This document shows, in pieces, positions 16,983-23,745 of a stretch of DNA of 64,000 nt. The stretch spans positions 1 to 64,000 of the forward strand of contig JAECRO010000007.1 of assembly GCA_016000195.1 (NCBI GenBank). Reading direction: 5' to 3'. The notes beneath the pieces are model-generated. The model ran no database searches, had not been told where the DNA came from, and was given only the letters and a program-made list of their open reading frames with translations. Made by a program: the position numbers and the translations under genes. Numbering within the stretch: the stretch's first letter is position 1; the number at the start of each line of letters is the position of its first letter. This DNA comes from Burkholderiales bacterium (GTDB taxonomy: Bacteria; Pseudomonadota; Gammaproteobacteria; Burkholderiales; Burkholderiaceae_C).

Positions 16983-17597
16983 TCAGCCGCGTCCGCGGCG
17001 GTCGTTGTGCAGCATGCGCTCCACCTCTTCGCGCAGCGCGGAGAGTTCATCATTCAGCTGGCGGCGCTCTTGCCGGGTGACGACCCCGTCAGACTTGAAA
17101 AACGCTTCATGGCGTGCAATCTCGCGCTCCCGGCGTTCCAGCCTGTGCGCTTCGCGCTGGGTGATGCGGCCCGAGCGCAAGCCCTCGTCAATGCGCTGGC
17201 CAATCGGGTACTCGCGGTTGTCGATGCCGGGGGCATTGCCCGCATTGCCCGCATAGCCGGGCCTGACCACCTCGCGGTTCGCCATCATGCGTTCCACGTC
17301 GGCGTTCAGGGCACTCAGGTCGGCCCTGATCTGCTGGCGCTCCTGCGCGTTCGCCGAGCCATTCGACTTGTACTGGTTCTCGCGCATCTGGATGTCGCGC
17401 TCACGGCGAATCAGCATCTGCGCCTCGGACGGCGTGATGTGGCCGGATGCCATGCCCTGCTGGATGCGCGTGCTGCTGGACTGCTGCGCCTGGTCGATGC
17501 GGGGGGTGTTCGTGCCCTGGGCCATGACCGGGGCCGTTTCCAGCCCGGCGAACAGTGCCGATGCGACCCACGAGGCGGTGACGAGTTTTGATTTCAT
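16983..17597 (-). CDS. Exported protein with two tandem EF-hand-like helical repeats
   Basis: A 204-residue protein of unknown function with a Sec signal peptide (MKSKLVTASWVASALFAG...APVMAQG). The mature chain is an internal duplication. Unit 1 (RIQQGMASGHITPSEAQML...YKSNGSANAQERQQIRADLSALNADVERMM) matches unit 2 (RIDEGLRSGRITQREAHRL...FKSDGVVTRQERRQLNDELSALREEVERML). The SDGxxT stretch in unit 2 resembles an EF-hand calcium loop; unit 1 has diverged (SNGSAN). A Gly/Asn-rich linker separates the units. ATG 17597 begins the signal peptide. Convergent with trxC. Confidence 0.72.
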   Translation of the reverse strand: MKSKLVTASWVASALFAGLETAPVMAQGTNTPRIDQAQQSSSTRIQQGMASGHITPSEAQMLIRRERDIQMRENQYKSNGSANAQERQQIRADLSALNADVERMMANREVVRPGYAGNAGNAPGIDNREYPIGQRIDEGLRSGRITQREAHRLERREREIARHEAFFKSDGVVTRQERRQLNDELSALREEVERMLHNDRRGRG

Positions 17598-17702
17598 GAG
17601 GTACCCCAATTTATGGATGGACTTGCCGGCAGCTCCTGGCAAACGGTGGCTGGCGCTGCGCCTGAATCGCCGCTGTTCTAAGGCTCTGTGTGATTCAGTA
17701 CT

Positions 17703-17978
17703 TCATTGTTGCGCTGCATTTGTTACGGTGGTGCGAGGGAAGCGAGCTTTTACGCGGTTTTTACCCTCACGGTAACAAGCGTGTCTTTGTGCATTTTTCT
17801 GTCTGTTTTTGGCTGAAATAACTATATTTTCGATAGCAGCTTGCGCCCGTGTGCTGATGACTTGTCTGGGAATCGGCGGTGCTGTCAGGTCTATCTCGCT
17901 TCCGGCCCAGCCCAGTACGGCAAAAGACAGAACGCAGATGACAGCAAGCCAGGTCCAGAGTTTGCGCGTTGCGTGCAT
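17703..17978 (-). pseudogene. Truncated quinol-type nitric oxide reductase (norB) remnant
   Basis: The first 40 residues, RKLWTWLAVICVLSFAVLGWAGSEIDL then APPIPRQVIST, correspond to the first transmembrane helix and the start of the periplasmic segment of qNOR NorB (consensus GxEIYxxAPPIPxxVVTxDG). After QVIST the frame runs into the dispersed ATAGCAGC repeat and unrelated sequence, and ends. Over 700 residues are missing. An intact Shine-Dalgarno (AGGAAA) before the ATG at 17978 shows that it was recently a real start. It lies divergent to nsrR, the usual NO-sensing regulator of such genes. Confidence 0.65.
17821..17865 (+). repeat. Dispersed ATAGCTGC repeat, copy 5, at the norB breakpoint
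   Basis: ACTATATTTTCGATAGCAGC then TTGCGCCCGTG. It abuts the place where norB similarity ends, suggesting that the deletion recombined at, or was filled by, the repeat. Confidence 0.6.
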
Positions 17979-18057
17979 GGCAAATTTCCTTTTCGGTTGC
18001 GGTTGCGGTTGAAAAATTCGAAAACGCTTCAAATTTAATAACATTGATTCTGCATAC

Positions 18058-18072
18058 ATCTTTTATAAAGAT
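18058..18072. promoter_or_regulatory. Candidate operator dyad upstream of nsrR
   Basis: Perfect inverted repeat ATCTTT-TAT-AAAGAT in the AT-rich gap between the norB remnant and nsrR. NsrR sites are AT-rich dyads with AAGAT-type arms, so this may be an autoregulatory site or the old norB operator. The match to the full NsrR consensus is partial. Confidence 0.35.
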
Positions 18073-18198
18073 ACCAACCAAATACATATTTTTTGCGCCA
18101 CTGTTCCTGAAAAGCGTCACGCTCGATAAAATTGGCAGCGCACTCCACGCAGGCAGGCTCATGCGTCAACCCTCCCCTTCACCCGAGAATTCACGCGC

Positions 18199-18675
18199 AT
18201 GCGACTGACCACCTACACCGATTACGCACTGCGCACGCTGATGTACCTGGCCGCCAACCGGGACCGTCTGGTGACGATCCAGGACATTGCCGACGTACAC
18301 GACATCGCCAAGAACCACCTGACGAAAGTAGTGCATCAGCTCGGCATCCTGGGCATGGTCGAATCGTTGCGGGGCCGCAACGGCGGGCTGCGGCTGGGCC
18401 GGGAACCCGACCAGATCAACATAGGCGCGGTGGTGCGCAGCACCGAACCCGACTTCTACATGGCCGAGTGTTTCGACCCCGGCAAAAGCCACTGCATCAT
18501 GAGCGCCGCCTGTTCGCTGAAAGACATGCTCAATGACGCCACCCTGGCCTATCTGGCGGTGCTCGATGGCGTCACGCTTGATGACCTGATGAAGACGGCA
18601 GGCAAGCGCGCCGAGGGCGAAGCGTCGTTCAAGTCGATTCCAATCCGGCCGCAAACCGTGACGCTGGGAAAATAG
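18199..18675 (+). CDS. nsrR: Nitric-oxide-sensing repressor NsrR (Rrf2 family)
   Basis: A 158-residue Rrf2 regulator. The N-terminal winged HTH begins MRLTTYTDYALRTLMYLA, with the recognition segment IAKNHLTKVVHQLG. Three cysteines at 91, 99 and 105 (AECFDPGKSHCIMSAACSL) are placed as in NsrR and would bind the NO-reactive Fe-S cluster. NsrR represses NO-detoxifying genes such as hmp and norB. Here the neighbouring norB is a remnant; the intact candidate target in this window is hmp at 51712. ATG 18199 is the family start. Confidence 0.9.
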   Translation: MRLTTYTDYALRTLMYLAANRDRLVTIQDIADVHDIAKNHLTKVVHQLGILGMVESLRGRNGGLRLGREPDQINIGAVVRSTEPDFYMAECFDPGKSHCIMSAACSLKDMLNDATLAYLAVLDGVTLDDLMKTAGKRAEGEASFKSIPIRPQTVTLGK

Positions 18676-18715
18676 CTTGGCGCGCCACGCGCCCATCCCG
18701 TCTCTCCATCCTTGT

Positions 18716-18770
18716 TGTTTGCTACCTTTTAAATAGCAAACAATGCCCTGCGGAACTGCGCAAACACCTC
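18716..18770 (+). repeat. Dispersed ATAGCTGC repeat, copy 6 (variant)
   Basis: TTTGCTACCTTTTAAATAGC and AACTGCGCAAACACC. The stem TTTGCTA...TAGCAAA is extended. The element lies between nsrR and the type IIL remnant. Confidence 0.5.
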
Positions 18771-18790
18771 ATTTCATTCTTAAAAATCGC

Positions 18791-19622
18791 ATGCCACTCT
18801 CCTGGAACGACATCAAATCGCGCGCCCTCACCTTCAGCCGCACCTGGGCCGACGCGGCGAACGAAGACAGCCAGGGCAAGCCGTTCTGGATTGATTTTTT
18901 TGAAATCTTCGGCATCACCAACAAGCGCGTCGCCACGTTCGAGCATGCCGTCAAAAAGCTGCCCGGCGCCCACGCAAGAACCGACGGTTTTGTCGATCTG
19001 TTCTGGCCCGGCATGCTGCTGGTCGAGCAAAAATCGCGCGGCAAAAATCTGGATGCGGCGCTGGCGCAGGCGCTGTCGTATTTTCCGGGTATTGCCGAGC
19101 GCGACCTGCCGCAAATCGTCATCGTCTGCGACTTCGCGCGTTTTCGGGTACACAAGCTCGCCACGGGTGAAACCATCGAGTTCGCGCTGAAAGACCTGCA
19201 CAAGCACATCAAGGTGTTTGGTTTCGTGGCGGGCTACAAGACGCTGGAGATCAAGCCGCAAGACCCGGTCAACATCCGGGCCGCCGAGCGCATGGGGCGG
19301 CTGCACGATGCGCTCAAGGCCAGCGGCTACACCGGCCACCCGCTCGAAGTGCTGCTGGTGCGCCTGCTGTTTTGCCTGTTTGCCGACGACACCGGCATCT
19401 TTCAGCCGGCGCAGGCGTTTCGCGCCTTCGTTGAAGAGCGCACCGCTGACCATGCCGCCCGCGCTGGTCAAGGCGTATGAACTGGGCGGCGGCAGGAAAA
19501 GCTATAAGAACGACGCCGAGCGCGTGGCTTACCTGTTTGAGCTGTACCAGCAGTACACCAGCCTGCTGCCCGCCGAAAAAGCCAAGCCCAGGCGCCGGGC
19601 CAAGACGGCTTCACCACTATAA
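18791..19622 (+). pseudogene. Type IIL (MmeI-like) restriction-modification gene, internally deleted
   Basis: The N-terminal 220 residues are the nuclease and helical part of an MmeI/YeeA-like fused endonuclease-methyltransferase. DLFWPGMLLVEQKSRGK (residues 69-85) holds the PD-(D/E)XK residues D69 and E79-Q-K81. The reading then shifts: from about 19446 another frame gives PLTMPPALVKAYELGGG then RVAYLFELYQQYTSLLP, the typical extreme C-terminus of the same family. The methyltransferase domain and target-recognition domain (several hundred residues) are deleted. The residual 245-codon reading frame ends at 19480. Loss of the modification domain means that it cannot work as an R-M enzyme. Confidence 0.78.
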
Positions 19623-19672
19623 AAATAATAGCTGCCTGCGCATACTGGTATTGCGCAAAAGGCTGTTTTTAC
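19616..19672 (+). repeat. Dispersed ATAGCTGC hairpin repeat, copy 7 (full-length)
   Basis: The best-formed copy: ATAATAGCTGCCTGCGCATA then TATTGCGCAAAAGGC and TTTTT. GCCTGCGCA can pair with TGCGCA-AAAGGC to give a hairpin followed by a T run, the form of an intrinsic terminator. It sits between convergent units. Confidence 0.7.
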
Positions 19673-20608
19673 TTAAATCTCCGGGCTGCTGGCCGTTGCG
19701 GCAAACACGCCGCTGAGCAACTCGGGCAGGCGCTCCAGCCCCATCTTGAAGCCGCAGGCCTGCGCGTGGCCGCCGCCGCCCATGCTTTCGGCCAGCGGGA
19801 TGCAGTCAAAGCCCGGCTGCGAGCGCAGGCCGACCTTGACGCCGCCGCTCTTGCCGACATGCCACAGCAGCGCAAAGGTGCCGCTTTTTTCCGACAGCAT
19901 GTTGCCGATCAGGCTGTGGAACACGCCGGGCGCGTTCAGCATCAGCCCGCTTATGCCGTTGAACCTCACGGGCTGCGCGCCTTCGGCGATGTCGGCGGCG
20001 AGTTTTTTGAATTTCTCGTCCATGGCCGCGCCGCGCGCCATGAAATCGGTGATTTGCTCGGGGCTGAAGGCGGCAATCTCGGCCCAGCGCGCAAAGTCGA
20101 GCGGCTCCATGTCGAGCGCCGCCAGAAAAGCCGGGCTCTCGGGATATTGCCAGGCCCAGATGTCGCGGTCTTCGACAAACAGCACCAGGCTGGGCACGGG
20201 CGCGGCGGGCTGGAAGAATTCCCAGGCCAGCCGGGCGCCGGACTTGCTCATGTCAAAGTGAACCACGCCGCAGCGGCAGGCAAAGCCGGTGAGCTTTTCA
20301 GCCGCGCTCTTGTGGTGGTCGAGCATGACGAGCTTGGCGGCACGCTCCTCGATGGCGCGCAGGATGTCGGGCGCGAACGAGAAGTCGAGGATGTACACGG
20401 CGCGCCCGGCCAGCGCGGGCAGGTTGTCCACCGACTTGATGTCGCCGTGGTCGAGCGGCAGGAATTCCGCCTTGCCGGCATAAAAAAGCCAGGCGGCCAG
20501 GGCGGCGGCAAAGCCGTCGGGACATTTGCGGCCGTGGTAGATGACCAGCGGCTGCGGGTCGTTGAGGTCAGGGGCAAGCAGGAGTTGCAGGGGAAGAATG
20601 GTTTTCAT
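19673..20608 (-). CDS. DHH/DHHA1 family phosphoesterase
   Basis: A 311-residue cytosolic phosphoesterase-like protein. The DHH domain has LVIYHGRKCPDGFAAALAAW (metal-binding CPDG in place of the usual SDxDG) and KLVMLDHHKSA. The C-terminal DHHA1 domain ends with SMGGGGHAQACGFKM, the GGGHxxAxG substrate-binding motif. The family includes nanoRNases and cyclic-dinucleotide phosphodiesterases; this branch resembles uncharacterised proteobacterial proteins, so the substrate is open. ATG 20608 is the natural start; the upstream extension is not protein-like. Confidence 0.85.
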   Translation of the reverse strand: MKTILPLQLLLAPDLNDPQPLVIYHGRKCPDGFAAALAAWLFYAGKAEFLPLDHGDIKSVDNLPALAGRAVYILDFSFAPDILRAIEERAAKLVMLDHHKSAAEKLTGFACRCGVVHFDMSKSGARLAWEFFQPAAPVPSLVLFVEDRDIWAWQYPESPAFLAALDMEPLDFARWAEIAAFSPEQITDFMARGAAMDEKFKKLAADIAEGAQPVRFNGISGLMLNAPGVFHSLIGNMLSEKSGTFALLWHVGKSGGVKVGLRSQPGFDCIPLAESMGGGGHAQACGFKMGLERLPELLSGVFAATASSPEI

Positions 20609-20971
20609 GGGTTTGCCGATTGTCGCCTCTTGCGCAATCGCGCTTGACAAGCTGCGCACGCACCACCTGCTCGGCCACATCGACGCCCATGAGCGCGTGA
20701 GCGAGGAAAGCGCCCGCACCCTGATGCTGTGAATGATTCAGGGCGCCCGGTAGCAGGCCTTGGCGCGGCGTTCTGCCTGGCGCTGGATGCGCCGGTCAGG
20801 CTTGTCCGCCTTTTCTGTGGGCCACCCTGTGGATAACAAGGTTGAAAAACCCCGAAAGCCGCGCCAGCACTGGCTTTCGGGGCGATGCCCGCGAATTGAG
20901 CAGCCCTGGCAGCGATCTTGCCGAGGGTTCATTTTTCGGTTCAGCGGCTCAGGGCGACGACCCTGCGCTGG
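20609..20971. other. Intergenic region holding repeat copy A
   Basis: About 360 bases. The first 120 can be read on the plus strand as THHLLGHIDAHERVSEESAR (to a stop at 20732), possibly the tail of a lost gene, but I cannot assign it. From 20811 it contains the first 90-bp DnaA-box-like repeat. Confidence 0.45.
20811..20904 (+). repeat. 90-bp repeat A with DnaA-box sequence
   Basis: Begins TTTTCTGTGGGCCACCC, then TGTGGATAA (20828-20836, the reverse of the strict DnaA box TTATCCACA). It continues with GCCGCGCCAGCACTGGCTTT, GATGCCC and AATTGA. The same order of blocks occurs at 21560 and 21776, and more weakly at 13803. Confidence 0.7.
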
Positions 20972-21367
20972 CTATTCAGGCCGCTCGACGGACTGGGGCG
21001 AGCGGCAGGCCGAAGCTGCTTCGGCGGTATCCAGCGCGGCGCGCGGCTGGTCGCTGTGCGGCAGCTTGTAGCCGTCGGCCACGTAGCCGGGGCCTTTCAT
21101 CACCATGACGATGACGCAGCCAATGCCGACGGTGACGACCATGGACCCGTGAAAGATGATCACGCCCCCGATCACATAGTCGATCATCTGAATCCAGCGC
21201 GCCTGGGCGGCGTCAGGCGTGGCATCGCTCAGCAGATGCACCAGCGCCAGGCATGCCAAAGGCAAGACCGCGCCGGCCAGGGCAATCAGCGGCAGCTTTC
21301 TCCACAGCCGCCATTCCAGTCCACTGGCGGCACGATGGGTATGCGGAATTTTCTTAAACCAGTTCAT
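20972..21367 (-). CDS. Small inner-membrane protein, two TM helices
   Basis: A 131-residue protein of unknown function. The N-terminus is basic (MNWFKKIPHTHR). Two hydrophobic helices follow: KLPLIALAGAVLPLACLALVHLL (about 24-46) and YVIGGVIIFHGSMVVTVGIGCVIVMVMKG (about 64-92). The C-terminus is polar (GYVADGYKLPHSDQPRAALD...). The motif GPGYVADGYKLPHSDQP recurs in small Burkholderiales membrane proteins, as far as I recall. Not part of an obvious operon. Confidence 0.65.
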   Translation of the reverse strand: MNWFKKIPHTHRAASGLEWRLWRKLPLIALAGAVLPLACLALVHLLSDATPDAAQARWIQMIDYVIGGVIIFHGSMVVTVGIGCVIVMVMKGPGYVADGYKLPHSDQPRAALDTAEAASACRSPQSVERPE

Positions 21368-21559
21368 GAAATTCACCTGCTGAAGAATGAATGCCGCCTG
21401 AAGGCCAGGGCCTTGCCGCCGGGGGGCCGGCAATCCGGCGGGCCATCGCCCGGCCGGGCGATCCGGGAATCGCATGACGCTGCCTGCACTGTAGCGCCTC
21501 GCCAAAAAGCCCGGAAAAGCCGGGCTTCACGGCCCTGATGCATCGTCGCCTTACCCCCA

Positions 21560-21655
21560 TTTACTGTGGGCCACCCTGTGCATAACATTGTTCAAAAGCC
21601 TTGAAAGCCGCGCCACCACTGGCTTGCCAGCCGATGCCCGAAAATTGACCAGCCA
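21560..21655 (+). repeat. 90-bp repeat B with DnaA-box-like sequence
   Basis: ATTTACTGTGGGCCACCC, TGTGCATAA (21577-21585, the reverse of TTATGCACA, within the relaxed DnaA consensus), then GCCGCGCCACCACTGGCTT, CCGATGCCC and AATTGACCAGCC. About two-thirds of positions match repeat A. Confidence 0.7.
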
Positions 21656-21775
21656 GCCGTCCGCCAGGCGCTGCAAAACCCCGATTTTCCTCTGAAGAGC
21701 TGTTTTTCAGACGCTTATAACAGCAGGCCCGTCAATTCCCGGCTTCATGCCGCCAGCGGCGTGATATTACCCACG

Positions 21776-21870
21776 TTTTCTGTGGGCCACCCTGTGGATA
21801 ACAATGTTCACAACTGCGAAAAGCCGCACCGGCAGTGGCTTTGCGGACCCTGCCCGGCAATTGACCAGCC
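21776..21870 (+). repeat. 90-bp repeat C with DnaA-box sequence
   Basis: GTTTTCTGTGGGCCACCC, a perfect TGTGGATAA (21793-21801), AAAGCCGCACCGGCAGTGG, GGACCCTGCCC and AATTGACCAGCC. It lies just downstream of the sigma-54 activator gene. Confidence 0.7.
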
Positions 21871-21972
21871 TGCAGCCAGGCCAGGCTGCAAACCACCGGG
21901 CGCGGCTCACCCAAGCCTGTGCGCGCCTGCGCGTAAGACAGTTCGTACACCCGGCCTGCCAGCCCCCGGGCT

Positions 21973-23346
21973 TCAGGCAGCGGGCAGCGCCTTGAGCCTG
22001 CGGTACAGCGAGCGCTCGCTGATGCCCAGCCGGGCCGCCAGTTCAGCGCGGCTGCCGGTGTGGCTGGCGACGAGCTGCTGCAGCTGCACTTTTTCAAGGG
22101 CCTGCAGTGTGCCTGGCCCCCGGGCAATGCCTGGCGTCGCCATGCCGGCGTCTGCGTTTGTGCCGGCGCCGGCTTCGATGCCGGCGGCAGTCTGCCGGAG
22201 TGGCGCGGCCAGTTCGCGCCGGCCTGACTGCAGAGCCTGCCGCACATGCACCGCTTCAATCGCCAGCCCGTCGCACAGCAGCGAAGTGCGCTCCAGCAGG
22301 TTGCGCAGCTCGCGCACATTGCCCCGGTAGTCCTGGGCCTGCAGCAGCGCCATGGCCTCGGGCTTGAACTCCAGGCGCCGCCTGGGCGCCACCCGTTCCA
22401 TCAGGGCGGCGGCCAGCAGGGGAATGTCGTCACGGCGCTCACGCAGGGCCGGCAGATGGATGGGAAAGGTGCTCAGGCGGTAGTACAGGTCTTCGCGAAA
22501 GCGGCCTTCCTCCACCATGCGGTCCAGGTCGCGGTGGGTGGCCGACACCACCCGCAGGTCGGCATGGCGCAACTCGTTGCTGCCCACGCGGCGGTAGGTG
22601 CCGCTCTCCAGCAGGCGCAGCAGCTTGACCTGCATGGTCAGCGGAATGTCGCCCACTTCGTCGAGGAACAGCGTGCCGCCGCTGGCCGCTTCGACCAGGC
22701 CGCCCCGGGCCGAGATGGCGCCGGTGAAAGCGCCGCGCTCGTGGCCGAACAGTTCGGACTCGAACAGGTTTTCAGGCAGGCTGGAGCAGTCCACCACCAC
22801 CAGCGGCCGCTGGGCGCGCAGGCTGGCTTCATGCACGGCGCGCGCCACCAGTTCCTTGCCGGTGCCCGACTCGCCCAGCAGCAGCACCGCAGCCTGCGAC
22901 GGGGCCACGCGGGCCACCAGCGCCAGCATGCGCTGAAAGGCCGCCGCCCGCCCAATCAGGCCATGGGCCGCAGGCTGGCCCTTGGCGACCCGCAGCGGCT
23001 CCATTTTTTCAACAAAAAAGGCCTGCGCACCGCTCGCATCGAGCAGTGGGGCCAGCTCGATGTTGACGTATTCCTCGCCCTGCGGCGTGTGGTGCAGGTG
23101 CAGCACACGCTCGCGCTGGCCCGATTCACGCGAGCGCGCCAGCGGGCACGATTCGCCGGACTGGTCGCACGGCATGCTGAAGTGGTGCGACACCTCGTAG
23201 CAGGTGCGCCCCACCACGCTGCGCTCGGGGCTGTACTGGCGCCGGTAGGCCGCATTGGCCGCCAGGATGCGGTAGCGGGTGTCGAACAGGATATGCGGCT
23301 CGCTCAGGCCCTCCAGATAGGAGACGAGTTCAGGCAGGGGTTGCAT
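21973..23346 (-). CDS. Sigma-54-dependent activator, PAS-AAA-Fis
   Basis: A 457-residue enhancer-binding protein. Residues 1-115 are PAS-like, with a cysteine group C49, C60, C67 ([20 protein letters not shown]) that could sense redox or bind a cofactor. The central AAA domain has Walker A GESGTGKE, the sigma-54 contact loop GAFTGA and Walker [12 protein letters not shown]. The C-terminus is a Fis-type HTH ([19 protein letters not shown]). It is divergent from cydP-cydABX. That promoter is of the -24/-12 type, and a second unit at 28451 has matching sites, so these are its likely targets. The activating signal is unknown. Confidence 0.88.
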   Translation of the reverse strand: MQPLPELVSYLEGLSEPHILFDTRYRILAANAAYRRQYSPERSVVGRTCYEVSHHFSMPCDQSGESCPLARSRESGQRERVLHLHHTPQGEEYVNIELAPLLDASGAQAFFVEKMEPLRVAKGQPAAHGLIGRAAAFQRMLALVARVAPSQAAVLLLGESGTGKELVARAVHEASLRAQRPLVVVDCSSLPENLFESELFGHERGAFTGAISARGGLVEAASGGTLFLDEVGDIPLTMQVKLLRLLESGTYRRVGSNELRHADLRVVSATHRDLDRMVEEGRFREDLYYRLSTFPIHLPALRERRDDIPLLAAALMERVAPRRRLEFKPEAMALLQAQDYRGNVRELRNLLERTSLLCDGLAIEAVHVRQALQSGRRELAAPLRQTAAGIEAGAGTNADAGMATPGIARGPGTLQALEKVQLQQLVASHTGSRAELAARLGISERSLYRRLKALPAA

Positions 23347-23385
23347 GGCAGTCCTTTTTTAGGCTGAACGCAGTATAGGGAGCAA

Positions 23386-23454
23386 CTGCCAACGACTCTG
23401 CCAATGCCGCCGGTTTGCGTCAAGAATGGCAGTTATTGCCGGAACTGGCGGCAG
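23386..23454. promoter_or_regulatory. Candidate upstream activator sites for cyd
   Basis: CTGCCA at 23386-23391 and 23398-23403, inverted TGGCAG at 23427-23432, and CTGGCGGCAG at 23445-23454. They lie 60-130 bases before the sigma-54 element. The same hexamer is arrayed upstream of the gene at 28451, which suggests recognition by the adjacent activator. Confidence 0.6.
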
Positions 23455-23474
23455 AAAAAATCATCACTCCCAAC

Positions 23475-23487
23475 TCAATCCATTGAT
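23475..23487. promoter_or_regulatory. IHF-like site upstream of cyd
   Basis: TCAATCCATTGAT. Its complement ATCAATGGATTGA fits the IHF core ATCAA-N4-TTR. It is placed between activator sites and promoter, where DNA bending is usually needed. The identical 13-mer is at 28314-28326, at nearly the same distance from the second promoter. Confidence 0.6.
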
Positions 23488-23515
23488 CTAAAAGAGATTT
23501 TTTAAAATCTCAACG

Positions 23516-23531
23516 TGGCACGCTTCTTGAT
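23516..23531 (+). promoter_or_regulatory. Sigma-54 promoter of the cyd operon
   Basis: TGGCACGCTTCTTGAT: the -24 TGGCACG is perfect, with the correct 11-base G-to-G phasing to the -12 element, which reads TTGA in place of TTGC. It is located 30 bases upstream of cydP. Confidence 0.75.
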
Positions 23532-23559
23532 ATCAAAGGGCTGCAAGACGCTAGACCCC

Positions 23560-23745
23560 ATGAAACCCCAAGACAAAACCCTGTTGCAAAAACTGGCCTT
23601 GGCGCTGGTCATCAAGCTGCTCTTGCTGGCGGCTTTGTGGTGGGGCTTTGTCCGCGACCAGCGCGTGGTGGTCGATGGCGATGCCGCCGCCGCGCAGCTG
23701 CTGGGCTCGGGGAACGTCAAAAACCCTCAAGGAGTAATCCGGTGA
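23560..23745 (+). CDS. cydP: Cytochrome bd oxidase small subunit CydP
   Basis: A 61-residue single-helix protein: MKPQDKTLLQKLALALVIKLLLLAALWWGFVRDQRV then a short periplasmic tail. KLLLLxALWWxFVRDxRV is the CydP signature found ahead of cydA in Betaproteobacteria. It is thought to be an accessory of the bd oxidase. ATG 23560 is the first gene after the sigma-54 promoter; its TGA overlaps the cydA GTG start by four bases. Confidence 0.88.
   Translation: MKPQDKTLLQKLALALVIKLLLLAALWWGFVRDQRVVVDGDAAAAQLLGSGNVKNPQGVIR

Larger units (their letters stand above)
21368..21972. other. Gene-free region with repeats B and C
   Basis: About 600 bases without a supported gene. It contains two more 90-bp DnaA-box-like repeats (21560-21655 and 21776-21870) in the same orientation. 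The rest shows no coding signal that I can defend. Confidence 0.6.

Noticed and set aside
20541-20732. Plus-strand reading ending THHLLGHIDAHERVSEESAR before a stop at 20732
   Set aside because: It overlaps the start of the DHH gene antisense, has no family match that I recognise, and no separate start or ribosome site; possibly the tail of a lost gene but unsupported.
20811-21870. Interpretation of the DnaA-box repeats as the chromosomal origin
   Set aside because: No dnaA, dnaN, gyrB or rpmH nearby and no AT-rich unwinding region; the boxes belong to a dispersed repeat.
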